From the NCBI GenBank assembly GCA_019188255.1, contig JAETXT010000006.1, forward strand, positions 2,728,001 to 2,792,000: a DNA stretch of 64,000 nucleotides, written 5' to 3'. Origin of the DNA: Verticillium longisporum. Taxonomy: Eukaryota > Ascomycota > Sordariomycetes > Glomerellales > Plectosphaerellaceae. The position numbers were made by a program, and so were the translations under genes. Below are positions 1 through 12,289 of the stretch, piece by piece (the stretch's first letter is position 1; every line of letters starts with the position of its first letter). The notes under the pieces were generated by a model that was given only the letters and a program-made list of their open reading frames with translations, was not told the DNA's origin and searched no databases.

Positions 1-3000
1 ATCCAAGTCCAGTGTCGCAACACATGTTCCTCTGGCTCGGCCATGGATTACATGTACATGTAGAACAAACGTGAACCCCACAGACCCTGAGTGCCCATGT
101 CAACACAACACCGCACAAACGTGCCACAACGCAACGTAGCCGTCGAAAAGTCTGTCAGCACACTGCGACGAACAAAAAGAAATACTATGTACGCTGCCTT
201 TTGGCCTGTACCCACCAGTTGTTGTGACCAAGCAGAAGCAACAAGGGCCCCTGGCCGACTCGATGACACGCCTGGCGAACCATATTCAGGAGCCGACCGC
301 CCTGTGCTTCCTAGCAGCGTTGACGAAGAGGAGATGAGATCCGTCCAGTGTTCTCAGGCTGTGGAGTGCCCATTGCTTAATCGACGGACCAAGCCCTCGT
401 CTCTCACACGTTTGCTTTCGCTCGCACCGCCCAAATCAAACTCACCTCGGGCGACGAGGTTCACGGCATCGCGGCCAGGTGTCGCGAAGCCAACCATGAT
501 TCTGGCTGTGATTGGACCATACAGGGTTGCATCCTGTGCCTCTACCTGCATTTTACTGCAACTCGTTCTGCAAGACACGGCTTTTAATCACATGGCTAAC
601 GTGCCCCGTCATGCAGCACGCAGGCGTCGCTCACCGGTGAGTGGGTGAGTGAGCTTTACTCAGCGCAACAATGGTTCATGGCTGCCATACCAGACTGATG
701 TACTCGACATCTCTTTGTCAAAGGTCATCGCACGCACAGTACCGCCCTCGGCAGTGGTCGCAGGCAGATCCGCTCCCGTCCGATGAAGATTCTCACTCCA
801 CAAGCCATGATTCGTCGTGTTGCACGACACTATTTTGATGGCTTTATAACCAAACCTGAAGTGTGCAACGCAAGACACCATCATCGTCAATGTTAACTAT
901 GTTAATGTACAGAGGCCAATCGCGTGGGCATCAGACGACGGACAAGGAGGCTAGGTCAAACTGCATGGTTTACGATCCGGATAGCACCTGGTGATACCCC
1001 CGGAACTCTATGAAGCTGGCGGACAGCAAGGGCTGAGAAATCTCAAATCCCGGTTGGGCAAACAAGTCACCATCACGCGAGCTCAAGGCCGTCGAATCTG
1101 GTTTCCAGTCTGAACCTCAATGGCCCAGTGGAGCGCGCTTGTTCCTTTGCAGACATACATAGTACGACAACATGAGCACGGTTGTCGGCGCAAGGATTGG
1201 AAATTGTTCACACCCAGCCTGAAACCTCAGACCAAGAAGTGGTCCCCGCGCCGCCCGACACAAACCCTGGCCGCAGAGGTGCCGGGCCGTCACGAAAACC
1301 ACCGCACGCCGCGTAAACTTTGATGGTGAATGGCGCAGCGGCCCCAAGCCAACGGCGGCTGAGCTGGCTGTAATAGCAGCTCATGACGAGATGAACCATT
1401 TCCACATGGCTGCTAGTGAGGCGTAGAGCAAGCTGAACGGTGCATGCTTCTACCATAATCGAACTGTTGTCTTCGCTTTCGGTCCCATCATTGACGTAAG
1501 AAAGGATTCACCGTACGGAGAGAAGCCGCCAGAAAACGCCTGCGACCAGCTTTAGGTAGAAGGGTTCTTATCGCAGCACTAGGTAGGTGACGCGGAAACG
1601 ATCCTCATACGAGTCATCGAACCAACGTCCCCCTTCGAGGCTGTGCTTCCCACGTCAAATTCCCAGCAGCGCGGTTCGACGGAAATGCAGTTTGCGCAAC
1701 CCCAGCCGTCAATAGTGAAGGGTTCAGTCACCTCCGGGCGCCATCTCAGTGCTCAATGCTTGATGGCGGTCAGGTGATCGAAGGCTCATGTCGGAGATGG
1801 GCAGCGGCCGGCTCCCCGATCGCTTGCGACCACACGAGGCGGGGTTATCTCGCGTGGTCGTTGGTGATCTTGCTGCCCAACTTGAGAGAGGGTGGACCTA
1901 CAGTAGTCCTGCTAGTCTGATTTTGCATGATGAACACCCAAGCAAGTCCTTTCTAGGCTAGCTGTGGTCATCAATTACAGTCTCCAGAACCACTTTCCAG
2001 GATCGGTGCTCCTTTGCTGGCTGCCATGGTCCAGAATTCTGACGGTGATTGTGGTATGAACACCAATCTAGCGCAGCAGTCCGCCTTATTTCATATGCCA
2101 GACTTCCGAGTTCTCCGCTGCCATGGGCGGAAAAGAGTTGCTCGATTTCACCTGCTCTCCAAGACCTAGGCATACATGTACAACATGGCCACGAGAACGG
2201 GCTGTGCGGTTCTCGTAGTACTAACCCCTCGTGAAGTACTTGGGTAGTAGATTATGTAGGCAGATCGCAAAAGAGCTAAGTGCGATGCAACTTAGGACTG
2301 CCGTGTTTCCACGAGCGGTCCGCGTGAGGATACATCTGGTTCTGAGAACTGTCTCGGACCATGAACTTTTTTTCTTGCTGGACTTAGAGCTCTCTGGCCC
2401 CGATGTCAAGGTAGCGTGCTACAGGCCTAATCAGGTGGAACAGTCGGCTTCGAGCCCCCTGAAAGGCACGTCAAACAAAGAGCGAGGCGCCCCCCTGAAG
2501 CAAAAGTCTCTCCCTCGCCAACCTAATATTTTACTGAGCCCCTGGGCCGAAAGTTACAGGCCCACGCTCCGCGCGTATGTCACCCTCCCAGTCCCAACTC
2601 ACATGCACTCAACCACCATTAGCAATGATTACATGATGTGAAGTAGTATTCCGCGATGTTGTAAAGACTGTACATGTACGTGGGTGACAACGGGAATCCC
2701 CACGTCCCTTGTATGTGCCCCCGCATGGTCACGTTTCTGTTCCATCCACTGTTCGCGTCACGAAGGCATGCATGGCACGGATCGGAGGTAGGTAGCTAAT
2801 CAAGCTGATAGTGTGTTCCAGTGAAATTGAGCTGTGGTCCTTACAACAAAGGAGTGCACTTGGACGCGTTTACACAGTTATGCCTCACGGAGAACCGGAC
2901 ACATTATCGAGTCGTACTGAACTTTGTTATGGCTTCATCTACATGAGCCTGACATCTTTTGAGCGAACAACTGGAGCCGTAGCTGAGCAGAGGTCAGCCT

Positions 3001-4381
3001 CGGAAATTACAACGTGTGGTCAAAGAACAGGCCTTCGGTGCAGCGCGGAGCTGTAGAGTGGTGATGGGAATCCAGCTATTGAAGTGTCCACACCCATATT
3101 GAGTCCACGAACGTGCCCACACTCGGAGTCCTCAGCCGAATGAAGAGTTGTAGCTTTGAAGGGCTCTCTGAGTATCTGAGGGAAAATGGAAAGATCCTCT
3201 CGTTCTGAGCCTTCAATGAAGAAGGCAGTGATTCCACCTGGTCCAAGTATGTAGCATCTTCATGGGGTACTACGGATGATCTAGACGTATCGCGCCCTTG
3301 CACGATCTCATGAGACTGGTGACTTTGAAATGCTACAAGGCAGATTTCATAGCCTGAACGAACATATACGGACTTGAAGTACAAAGTTGGTTTAATCACC
3401 CGAAATAAGAACATGATTTCTAGCTCAGTGCACGCGTACTAGAACTTAACGACGAAGTGTATGGCGGACTTCAAACCCATTTCTGTACGATGTCAAAACG
3501 AATGACTGAAGACTCCTAAGTAGCACACGATGTGACCTCTTCCTTTTACTCTGGGTGACCAGATAGAGGCTTGTTAATTTCGGCCAGTCCAAATAACATG
3601 GCAGCATCACAGTCTGTGGTTTCGTGTTGTCTGCAGCTCAAGAACTTCTCTGTGATGTATCTCCAAGATAAAATCAACGCCCGAAGCCCTCTGAATAAGA
3701 CAACCCCTCGGGCCACAACGTAAATCAAAAATCCCCGCTTCGATCATTGACTTCGAGCTTTCCTGACTACAGTCCATGACCCCGTGATGTGTCTAAGCGT
3801 GACCTCACATCATCGAGCCTGACGCTTTGCTTTTCCTGTGATTAGCGAGCAGCCTTCCTGCGTCGATGGGTTACAAGCGGTGCAGAGCAGAGTATGAATC
3901 CTATCAAAAGAGGCTGGGAATGCTTTGAATTCCCGAGGAGGACCATCGGGAGCACTGCATGAACGCCACGGGTGCAGAAAGGAGGTGGTTTTAGTTACGC
4001 AAATGGCATTAAAAGATTGGCTGACAGACACGTTTTGTTGTGTGCTGCCTTGAGTCCCAGTGCCATATCCCCATGTCATTTGGCCTAGGGAGTATCGTCT
4101 AGATTTCTGAAATTACAGCCCAACGATCTGATACGCATAACCTGTGAAGAGTGACCCTTGATACGCGTCACCAGATACGTCAAGAAAGAGAACAACATTG
4201 TGGAGCAAGTGCTTCGATAGGAGGGCTGTGTAACCTGGAAAAAGTTACAACTCAAGACCTACAAGAATTCAGTCAAAGCCAGATAGAGGTACGCCGGCAG
4301 CTAGTCCTCCATGCCGGCTGCGTGATCAATAAGCGCAACATGTTTGACCTGTCATCATATTCATCTATGGCTAACTTTTAA
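1..4381. other. Gene-free 5' region
   Basis: I see no supportable gene here. The longest open frame (91-648, +) encodes a composition-driven peptide with no recognisable domain. A short minus-strand frame at 354-578 looks slightly protein-like but has no family signature. I found no tRNA, no terminal inverted repeats and no transposase or reverse transcriptase motif. Base composition is near even, unlike the GC-rich coding regions. It may be degenerated accessory DNA, but I cannot show that. Confidence 0.6.
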
Positions 4382-7049
4382 CTATTCCGAACCCAGATTC
4401 GACCCGATGGCAGACACGATGCGGCCTGTGAAGCTCTCCACCATGTTCGCCTCTCCCCTGGCCGCTTCGACGCGTGACTCCTCCAGACACTCGAGGACCG
4501 TCTTGATACCGATGCCAACTTGTTGCGACCCGGTGTCCTGTGAAATGGTGTTGACAATGTGGTTGATGTCGGCCGAGTCAAAGTTGTTTGTCTGGTTAAG
4601 AAGGCTCTCGAGCTCGCGCAGCGTGGAAACGGCAGGCACGGGGATCTGACGCCTGAAGAGCTTCATGACGCCCAGCATTTTGAGGACGTTCAGCTCCGAA
4701 GTCGTCACGAAGACAAGGAGGCGACGGCCCTGCGTATGCTTGTTAGTGATACGTCGCAATGGAGAAGATGGCAGGCGGCTTACCTTGGGAGGCGCAGACT
4801 GGATTAGGGACGTCAGTCTATCAAGAATGGTGTTGGAGAAGCGAGGCCCGATAGGGTTCCACTCAATGAGCTGCTCAAAGTTGTCCAGAATGACAATGCT
4901 GAGCGGGGACTTGTAAGCATCGGCAAAGACCTTGGAGAGGTAGTCCTTCTTTCCAAACTCGTCGCGGAAGGGTGTCAGGTTCTGCGGTGACACGAGTTTG
5001 ACAAAGGGGTATTCGGACAACATGGCGATGTGTGATGCGATGGCTGTCTTGCCAGATTCAGCAGGGCCGTGGAAGAGGACTGACATCCTGTCTAGGACCT
5101 GACCCTCCTTGAGGGTGTTGACATAGCCCATGCCAGTGCGGATAATGTCCTCGATATGACGACTGTACGTGATGATGCCCATTTTGATCGAGTTCGCCAG
5201 GTCGTCCTCTGAGACACCGTATGCTGGCTTAACTTCGGTCAACGCTGCCAGGAAATCCTCCATCTTGATCTTCATGGAGGCGACGTCCGACTTCATCTTT
5301 GCCATCTCGCCGACTTCGGTGTGACGGTTAAAGGCAAAGGACGTCGCAGCCTTGACGACACCTGCAATCTCAGCACCAGAGTAGTTCTTGGTCTGCGCCG
5401 CAAGGGCCTGGACATCGACCGAGTCGTCCATGATATCGTTCTCACGCATTTTGTTGGTGTGAATCATGAGGATTTCCTTTCGACCGTCCTCGTCAGGAAG
5501 ACCGATCTCCAGCTGAACCTCCAGACGTCCAGGTCGCAGCAGAGCCTCGTCAATCATGTCCTTTCGGTTCGTCATTCCGATCAGCAGAATGTTGTTGAGC
5601 TGGTCGACACCATCGAGCTTCGTCAGAAGCTGGTTGACCACACTGTCACCGACACCAGTGCCTCCACCAGCGCCTGATCCACGCTGCTTGCAGACAGCAT
5701 CCAGCTCGTCGAAAATGATAATGTGAAGGCCGCTCTCGTCGCCCTTCTCCTTGTACTCCTTTTCCGCATCGGCGAACATCTTCCGGACGTTCTCCTCCGA
5801 AGCACCAACGTACTTGTTGAGCACTTCGGGACCGTTGATGATCTTGGGTGGACGAGCGTTCAGCATCTTGCCAATTTGTCTGGCAATCAGCGTCTTGCCG
5901 GTTCCGGGAGGGCCGAAGAGGAGAATTCCCTTGACGTGCTGAATTCCAAGCTTTTCGACAAGTCGGGGCGGGAAGACGCGAGATGCGAAGGCTCTGCGGA
6001 AGATGGTGCCGAATTCCTCGCCGAGGCCGCCGATGCCCATGTCCTCAAACTTGAAATCGGGAGCAATGATCGAGTTGGTGTTGGCCCTGTGAGCGGAGGC
6101 TTTCAGGTTGATTTCGGCACCGGGCGCTTTGAAAAAGTTAACCTTTGTCTCCGGCGTGATGATGCCGCGAGATCGAGGCTCCCTGGACGCAGCAGCGCCA
6201 GCGGCCTCTGTCGACATGCCGAGATCCACCAAGCCGACGGTCTTGACAACGATCATGAGGGGAACGTTATTCACGTCCATCAGGATCCTCTCGCCCGGAG
6301 ATAGGATCTGATTCTGGTAGGTCTTGAGGAATCGTGGCACAAGGTCGTCTTCGTCATATGCTTGAGCTGACGTCTTCTTAACTGAGGCAAATGATACTTC
6401 GACATCCAAACTGCCGAGGTAGGCCTGACTGCCTTGGCTGAAGGGATCATAGATCTCGCCAGTGAAGCGGTCCATCATGCCAATGCGGCACCACGTTCGC
6501 TGAGGGTCGGACAAAGAGATGGTTCCAGGCGGGAAGCCGTCAACGGGTTCGGCACTGACAACGTATTCGCCAAGAGGCTCACCACCACGGATGAGGATAT
6601 AGAGGTCGGAGCCGTCGCGGTTCGGAGGGAAGTCCATAGGCGACACGGCGCATCTTCATTACTGTTAGCACTGCTTTGAAGCGAGCCGCAAGATTCGGAT
6701 GAACTGACTTGTTGTGATAGATGAGATGGCTTTGCATGGTCTTATCTTGGACCTTACCGACCGTGAGGGGGACCTGTCGACCTCCGCCGCCGCCGCCGCC
6801 GCCAGCACCCCTCGGAGGGGACATGGGAGACTTCTCATAGTTCGAAGGCATGCCGGGGGATCGCTGTGGTTGTCCGTAGCCTCCCTGGCCGCCGTACCCT
6901 TGACCGCTGCCTCCATAAGAGCCTCCATAAGAGCCTTGGGGCTGCTGGCCATAGGACTCGCGGGGCGGCTGGTCTCTGGAGGGCACTGCTCGTGGGTTGG
7001 CGCCTGGAAGGCCCATCCTCCCCTGGCCGAAAGGCGGTGCTCGTGACAT
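4382..7049 (-). CDS. SEC18: Vesicular-fusion ATPase Sec18/NSF
   Basis: AAA+ ATPase that disassembles SNARE complexes together with alpha-SNAP so that membrane fusion can recur; it acts on cytosolic faces of the secretory pathway. Exons (minus): 7049-6709, 6653-4784, 4729-4382, giving 852 aa in a closed frame. The N domain starts near residue 115 (CAVSPMDF). The D1 Walker A GPPGTGKT is at about residues 361-368, followed by a FDELDA Walker B. The D2 P-loop is GPAESGKT. The protein is about 95 residues longer than yeast Sec18 (about 758) because of a Gly/Gln/Tyr/Ser-rich N-terminal leader. The second intron (4730-4783) is 54 nt, a multiple of three with no stop, so retention would insert 18 residues before GRRLLVFV. 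The gene is divergent from the CIR_N gene, sharing about 430 bp of promoter. No frame breaks are seen. Confidence 0.96.
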
Positions 7050-7478
7050 GTCGGAGAGAGTGTGGGTGAAGTGAAGGTACAGGGAGATCTGATCGTGGGT
7101 TATCGTATAGTTTGTGACCTTGTTCTTGGACTAACAAAGGAGCGATGTGTTCACTTCCAGATTCTGGTCGCAAGGTGTTCTGTAGATGTTCGAGGAGGCC
7201 AGCGTCGTCACATTGGTGTTTCGTAAGTACCTGAACTGTCCGTTCAGGCGCAGCTGTCCCGCTGAAAGCGGTTTAGTGGCAGAGCTACCTGTGGCGCCCA
7301 TACCGTCGTCATGGTGGGGTTTTCGCCTTCCCCACGGCCAGCAGGCCCCTCCAAGCTGGCCTTATCACTTATCGCTCCTTGCTCAAGCTCATTCTCGCTT
7401 CAGGCACCCAAAATCACCTGGTCCAGACCCAGGCGGAAGGGACTCGATGAGTCTGGCCTTCTGGCAACCTCCATCAAG
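7050..7478. promoter_or_regulatory. Bidirectional promoter, SEC18 / CIR_N gene
   Basis: A 429 bp intergenic region separates the two divergent start codons. I see no clear TATA box. The ORFs on either strand here are short and lack any family signature. It must hold both promoters and both 5' UTRs. Confidence 0.6.
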
Positions 7479-8509
7479 ATGCCTCTGTAAGCTTCGCATT
7501 GCTTGAAAACCCACCCCACGCATGGCCGCTGACGAAGTTTAGTCATCTCCTAGGAAAGAAGTCTTGGAACGTGTACAACGCGGACAACATCGCCCGCGTC
7601 CGCCGCGATGAGGCAGCCGCCAAAGCCTCCGAAGAAGCTGAGGAACAGCGCATGCAAGAAGTTGATGCAGAGCGTCGACTAGCCATTCTGCGCGGCGAAG
7701 AGCCTCCGCCTCTACCGGAACCTAGCCCCGTCCAAGCCGACGAACGGCCCGTTCGCCATGCGTCGGGGCACGAGCGCGAGAAGGGGAAACGCACGGGCGA
7801 GGACGTTACGGACTTTGAACTACGAATCGCCCAGGAACGATCTGCTGTGGTCCGAACACACGAAGAAGATGTCTCGCGAAGGAAAACAAGCAGCGCGCCG
7901 ATTGTGGATCGGAACGGACACATTGACCTGTTTGGGGAGGAGCGCAAGGCAAACCGACGTTCAGAAAAGAACGAAGAGGCGGAAAAAGAGGCGGAAAAGA
8001 AGAAGCGTGAATACGAGGACCAATACAGGATGCGTCTGTCGAGCGCCCCGGGCCGTGGAGGCATGTTGAACCCCTGGTACTCCAAGACAGCCGACGACGG
8101 AACACAGCCAGATGGGTTCCAGGCATCTGAAAAGGATGTCTGGGGCAACGAAGACCCTGGGCGCAAGAAACGGGCAGCAGACAGGATTACCTCCAGCGAC
8201 CCACTAGCCATGATGAAGCGAGGGGCCGCCAAGGTGAGGGAAGTCAGGAATGAAAGGCAGAAGCTACAGCAAGAGAGAGACGCGGAGCTCGAAAAGATGC
8301 GGCGAGACGACAGGCGCAGAGAGAGGCTTGAGCGAGAGGAGAGACGTTCTGGAAGACGGCACCGCGACCGGAAACGTGATGAGGTGAGCAAACTCGACGG
8401 TCACGAAGAGAACCGCGACCGTCGTGAGTCTCGACATCACGATCGCAGGAGACCTTCATCAAGCGCGCGACATCAGCAGGACGAAAGACATCGTCGACGC
8501 GACGATTAA
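7479..8509 (+). CDS. CIR_N-domain coiled-coil protein (LENG1-like)
   Basis: Exons 7479-7486 and 7543-8509 give 324 aa. The first exon is only 8 nt: ATG CCT CT, then a GTAAGC donor. The acceptor TTTAG with branch site CTGAC restores the N-terminus MPLHLLGKKSWNVYN, the hallmark of the CIR_N domain (N-terminal domain of CBF1-interacting corepressor, also in LENG1-type proteins). Residues from about 20 to the end are highly charged: E/K/R-rich helices, several likely nuclear localisation stretches and an Arg/Asp/His-rich C-terminus ending in RHRRRDD. Such proteins are nuclear and are linked to transcriptional repression or pre-mRNA splicing (family knowledge; the fungal role is not established here). 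A downstream ATG-less frame could be mis-annotated as starting near 7499. Confidence 0.85.
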
Positions 8510-9142
8510 TTTTGCAGCATGATAACGTTACAGACATGACCTTGATAGTGGCAATGGCTGCGCTCTTGAGCGATGGCCTCGAATGAAGGCCAGCCATTCA
8601 CCACAGTTGTGAAGACAGTCTCCAAAGGCACTATTCTCTGTGCAACGATTGTGCTGTCGCAGATGTTCATCTGCTCAAGATGGCCAATCAGATAATGCTC
8701 CCAGGCTGTCATATGATTGTAACATAGCGGCACCCCTGCTAGGCGGCCAGACCTCAAGAACGCCTAACGCCCTGCAGGGCTGCGGCGCGGCCTCTTCAAC
8801 CCCCGGTGTAGCACAGCATTCGAGGGCCTCATTCTGGCCATGAAATGTCGTTTATTTACAACACTGATTGATGGAAGATCTGCTGGGCCTTTCACAGAGA
8901 TGATGGCGAAGCACACGCGACTGTTGCGCTGCCACAAATCGCAAGAAATGGTTGTGAGAAGGAAACGACGTTGATAAAGGCTGGGCACCGATGTCTGGGG
9001 AGTTTCTTGAGACGAGACCTCACTACAACCACCAAACACCAATCACCCCGTCACCCCGTCACTCAGCACAGCGTCCGCTGACCCTCGTCTTCCAATCGCC
9101 TTCACAGCGCTCTCACCACAAGTTCGAATTTCTGTTGATACA
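8510..9142. other. Intergenic, no gene seen
   Basis: A 633 bp spacer between two plus-strand genes. It should contain the 3' UTR of the CIR_N gene and the promoter of the small gene at 9143. A pyrimidine-rich, CACC-rich stretch at about 9015-9120 looks like a typical fungal 5' UTR. Nothing else is recognised. Confidence 0.5.
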
Positions 9143-9370
9143 ATGCCGGATCTCTCTAAGTTCCTCTACTACCTCAAGCCCCTCCACGAGCGGAAGCCCC
9201 CGAAGAAGGTGTTGCCAAAGGACGACAGTGCATTTCGAGCTTCAGGCGAGAACGGTGGGGAGAAGAGAATATACGGGTCGTTCGGCCACCGTGAAGGCCC
9301 GAACAGTATCGGGGCTGCAGCTGGTGCAGGCGCTCTAGGAATGGTGGGCCTACCAGGCATCTCCAGATGA
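9143..9370 (+). CDS. Small unknown protein, 75 aa
   Basis: A single-exon ORF with a plausible start context (ATACAATGCC) and a CT/CA-rich leader, as seen upstream of other genes in this window. The product begins MPDLSKFLYYLKPL, has a basic KPPKK stretch at about residues 18-22, and ends in a Gly/Ala-rich segment (AAAGAGALGMVGLPG). There is no signal peptide and no domain that I recognise. The aromatic start and the Gly/Ala tail could suggest a small membrane-associated or mitochondrial protein, but this is only a guess. It is short enough that chance cannot be excluded. Confidence 0.5.
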   Translation: MPDLSKFLYYLKPLHERKPPKKVLPKDDSAFRASGENGGEKRIYGSFGHREGPNSIGAAAGAGALGMVGLPGISR

Positions 9371-9839
9371 TAGAGTGGAGGGGCAGAAATGCGACGTTGA
9401 GATGCTGTTACACTACATTCACGTCTAAATCTTGACTGCTGTACCCACGATGGTGGTGATGGCGGCGGCGGCGGCAACTACCGGCAGCACAGATCGGGCA
9501 ACGCTGACGGAGACTGTGATAAGCTGGTTCTGCTGGTTCACATATTCCGCCCCGGTCTGGTACCAAAACTTGCGTTAATGATATACCCAAACTGTTATTT
9601 GCTTTGCTTTTAATGTTGTTGATCCAAGTGCCATGCTGCGCAGAACACGACTTGCTACGTAACAACCTGTGTGAGCCACCCAAGTTCTCATGATAATTAG
9701 CAACGCCCCAGAGAGATAACCTCGGACCTGGGCGCTTTCCTGCGGTATCAATGTATACCATCGTGCGATTTGTTTTCTCGCTGCCTGTTTCCTTCGTCTC
9801 CGAAACCCACCAGAATTACCTGGCATTGTGAGGCACCTT
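9371..9839. other. Intergenic, no gene seen
   Basis: A convergent spacer between the small plus-strand gene and the minus-strand transporter. It has a short (GGC)n-like run near 9461-9475 and nothing else that I can name. Confidence 0.5.
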
Positions 9840-11734
9840 TCAAGCGTGGTGTTCAACCTTGGTTGCAGCATCATCAATCTTTTCATCCGGCAAAACATCA
9901 GTGAGGCCCATGGAGGCTGCTATCTCGACCAATCTCGTCTTTTCGTCATGTGCAGCCGTGTCGCCAAACACCAGGTCCATGTCTTCAGGGCTTTTGCCGC
10001 GCGTTTCCGGAATAACAAAAAGCGTGAAGAAGAAGGCAATGGCACAGAAGCCGGCGAAAAAGAGTTAGGTGCCGTATCCAATGGTCTCCAACATGTCCGG
10101 AGTCACCAATCCAATGACGAAGATGGACATCCAGGTCGCGCTTGTTGTAATTGCCATGGCTTTCGAACGGTTTCCAAGGTTGAAAATCTCAGAGGGAAGA
10201 ACCCACCCGATGGGAGCGAAGGAGTAAGAGAAATTCATGTCGTAAATGTAGATGAAAGCGATGCCAGCCCACCCGGCTGACTTATTCGTTCTGAGTGACT
10301 CTCCGAAACCACCAATGATGCCGCCAACAACGATCAACGAGATGAACGTTCCAGCGGCTCCGCAGAAAAGCAAAGGGCGCCTGCCCACTCTTTCAATAAG
10401 AAAGAGAGCTGGGAGAGTTGACAAAGTGTTCACAATGCCATATACGCCGGTCGCGAGCAAACCAGACGTCTTGCCGGACAAACCCAGCTGGGAAAACATC
10501 GTCGGCGCGTAGTATATAATCGCGTTGTACCCCATAAACTGTTGCAAGAAGGCGACGCAGCAGCCGATAGCCAGGCGCTTGAGGCAGACCATGTCGAGAT
10601 AAGGGCGACATGTTGTGCGATGAATAGAGGAATACCTGTCTTACCAGGATACCCTTCCCGGTTGAGAGCCTCTTCGAACAGAACCTCTGCCTTGATGCCA
10701 AGGTACTCGTTGCGCAGTGAGGTAGTGTCGAGATGCACTCGTCGAATCTTGGCCAGGGCGGCAAGTGCCTCGTCTTCTTTGCGGCGTAGCAGATAGAACC
10801 GAGGAGACTCAGGGAAGAACAGCATGCCGATGCCCAGCACGAGAGCAGGCAAAATCTGCAGACCGAAGGGAATGCGCCACGAAATATCGGGTTGTCCGGT
10901 GCAGCCGCCCGGGCCGACATCGTAACGAGGATCGAATTTGGGGAGGTTGGTAGTGCCGCCTGAGTAAGGGATATCTGGAGCGCATCGAGTGCCGCCGATG
11001 TACTGGGTTCCGTACTCGAGCCAGTAGCTGACAAGAATACCAAGAGTGATACTGAGTTGTTGCATGACTACCAGTGTTCCTCGGATTTCGGGCATAGATA
11101 GTTCGGAGATGTACATGGGGACAATCATGGTCAACATGCCACCGCCGAATCCCGCAATAGCACGGGCTGGTTACGAATAAACAACTGAATAAAAGGTAGC
11201 AAGCGGAAAGGTTTGGACCTACAACTTACCTGCAAATAGGAGTGGGACATCGTTGGCAGCAGTCTGAAAGACAGATCCAACTGTGAAAATACCAACAGCT
11301 AGCAGCATAGAGACTTTCCTGCCGATCCAATCGGCTATGGGGCCATTGACAGAGATCCAAGCCAGGCCAATAGCAGAAGTGACGAAACAAACCAACCCTT
11401 GAAGCCGCTGTCGATATTGATGCGAGGGAATGTGGCGGCGAAAGATTTCATTGTGAGTACGCCGGGAACAACGCCTTGGTCATAGCCGAACAGAAAACCA
11501 CCGAGACTAGCAAACTGGACAGAAATTAGTAAGGGTTGGAATTAAGGAGGACAATATGAGTAGACAATGAATGGGGGTAGCAAAGATTATGTTGGTTTGA
11601 ACTGCAAATCGAGACAGGAATTCAGACCGTACCGCTGATAGTCCAACGATGAAAGGATTCTCGCGCAGCAAGCTCCATGGACTTCGCTTGGGCGAAGAAC
11701 CGCCTTCCGAATTGGAGACTTGAAGTTCTGACAT
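9840..11734 (-). pseudogene. Broken MFS sugar transporter
   Basis: Hexose-transporter-type major facilitator protein. Conserved pieces include GFLFGYDQGV near the start, GRKVS after TM2, PESPRFYLLRR in the central loop, QQFMGYNAIIYYAPT in TM7 and PETRGKSPEDMD at the end. Exon 1 is 11734-11633, with introns at 11515-11632 and 11167-11229 (good splice sites). Three lesions are visible. A one-base loss near 11350 falls between LGSL and NGPIAD. A one-base loss near 10581 falls between STWSA and KRLAIG. An in-frame TAA at 10065-10067 precedes LFFAGFCAIAFFFT, although coding similarity continues to a TGA at 9840-9842. Two lesions could be consensus errors; the stop looks like a substitution. A TATA-like element lies upstream at 11833-11842. 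Full-length relatives have 12 TM helices and about 530 aa. Confidence 0.8.
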
Positions 11735-12289
11735 CTTTCGGCTTTAAGTTTTCAAGACCTAGCTTTTGATGATGCTGATCTGATCCAGTCGAATGCGGGG
11801 AATCTTTCCTTGCGGGGAAGACCTGGGGTACTTATTTATATATCAGGCCGACTTGTGGAAGGATACATCGTGTCGCGGTTCTAGAGCCAAGATTGTACCA
11901 ACCTAGAGTTTGACTTCGGGTCACCGAAGTCCGGACCAATGCCCTCGAACGCCGACACCTCTTCCGGGTCCACACGATTTGCGGGCTTGGGAACTGCAAT
12001 GGCAAGAATGGCTGGCTTACACCACTTGACTGACTCATGGAATCTACGATTTGTACTCTGTTGATCATTGATCTCCGCAGATGTGCACCAGCCTTCTTAT
12101 TGATCGGACGTCAGTCGTCCGGGCCAATCGAGCATGCGGAGTGTTGTGGTAGGCGGACATGTTCGAGGCCGCCGGATGCTGAGCCACGGTCTAGTTCGCT
12201 TAGAATTCCAGCAAAACAGCTGCAAACACCAGTCTTTGAACAAACTGCTCTCTCTTTGCGACAAAATTCAAAGATCACCGCCTTTCAGT
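11735..12289. promoter_or_regulatory. Divergent promoter region, transporter / P-loop kinase
   Basis: A 555 bp spacer between two divergent start codons. A TATATAAATA sequence on the minus strand at 11833-11842 sits about 100 nt upstream of the transporter ATG, a good TATA-box position. The kinase side shows no TATA box. Confidence 0.55.

Noticed and set aside
91..648. 185-codon ORF on + near the left end
   Set aside because: Amino-acid pattern is Arg/Pro/Ser-rich with no domain, poor start context, and overlaps frames on the other strand; not supported as a gene.
5321..6304. Plus-strand ORFs of 118 and 193 codons
   Set aside because: They are antisense shadows of the SEC18 coding exon.
7543..8391. 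282-codon Ser/Arg-rich ORF on -
   Set aside because: Antisense of the CIR_N coding sequence; composition mirrors its Glu/Lys/Arg codons.
10573..10639. A GTAAGA...AAG intron that would bypass the frameshift in the sugar transporter
   Set aside because: It would delete the conserved stretch before RLAIGC that is normally present in the family; a single-base loss explains the data better.
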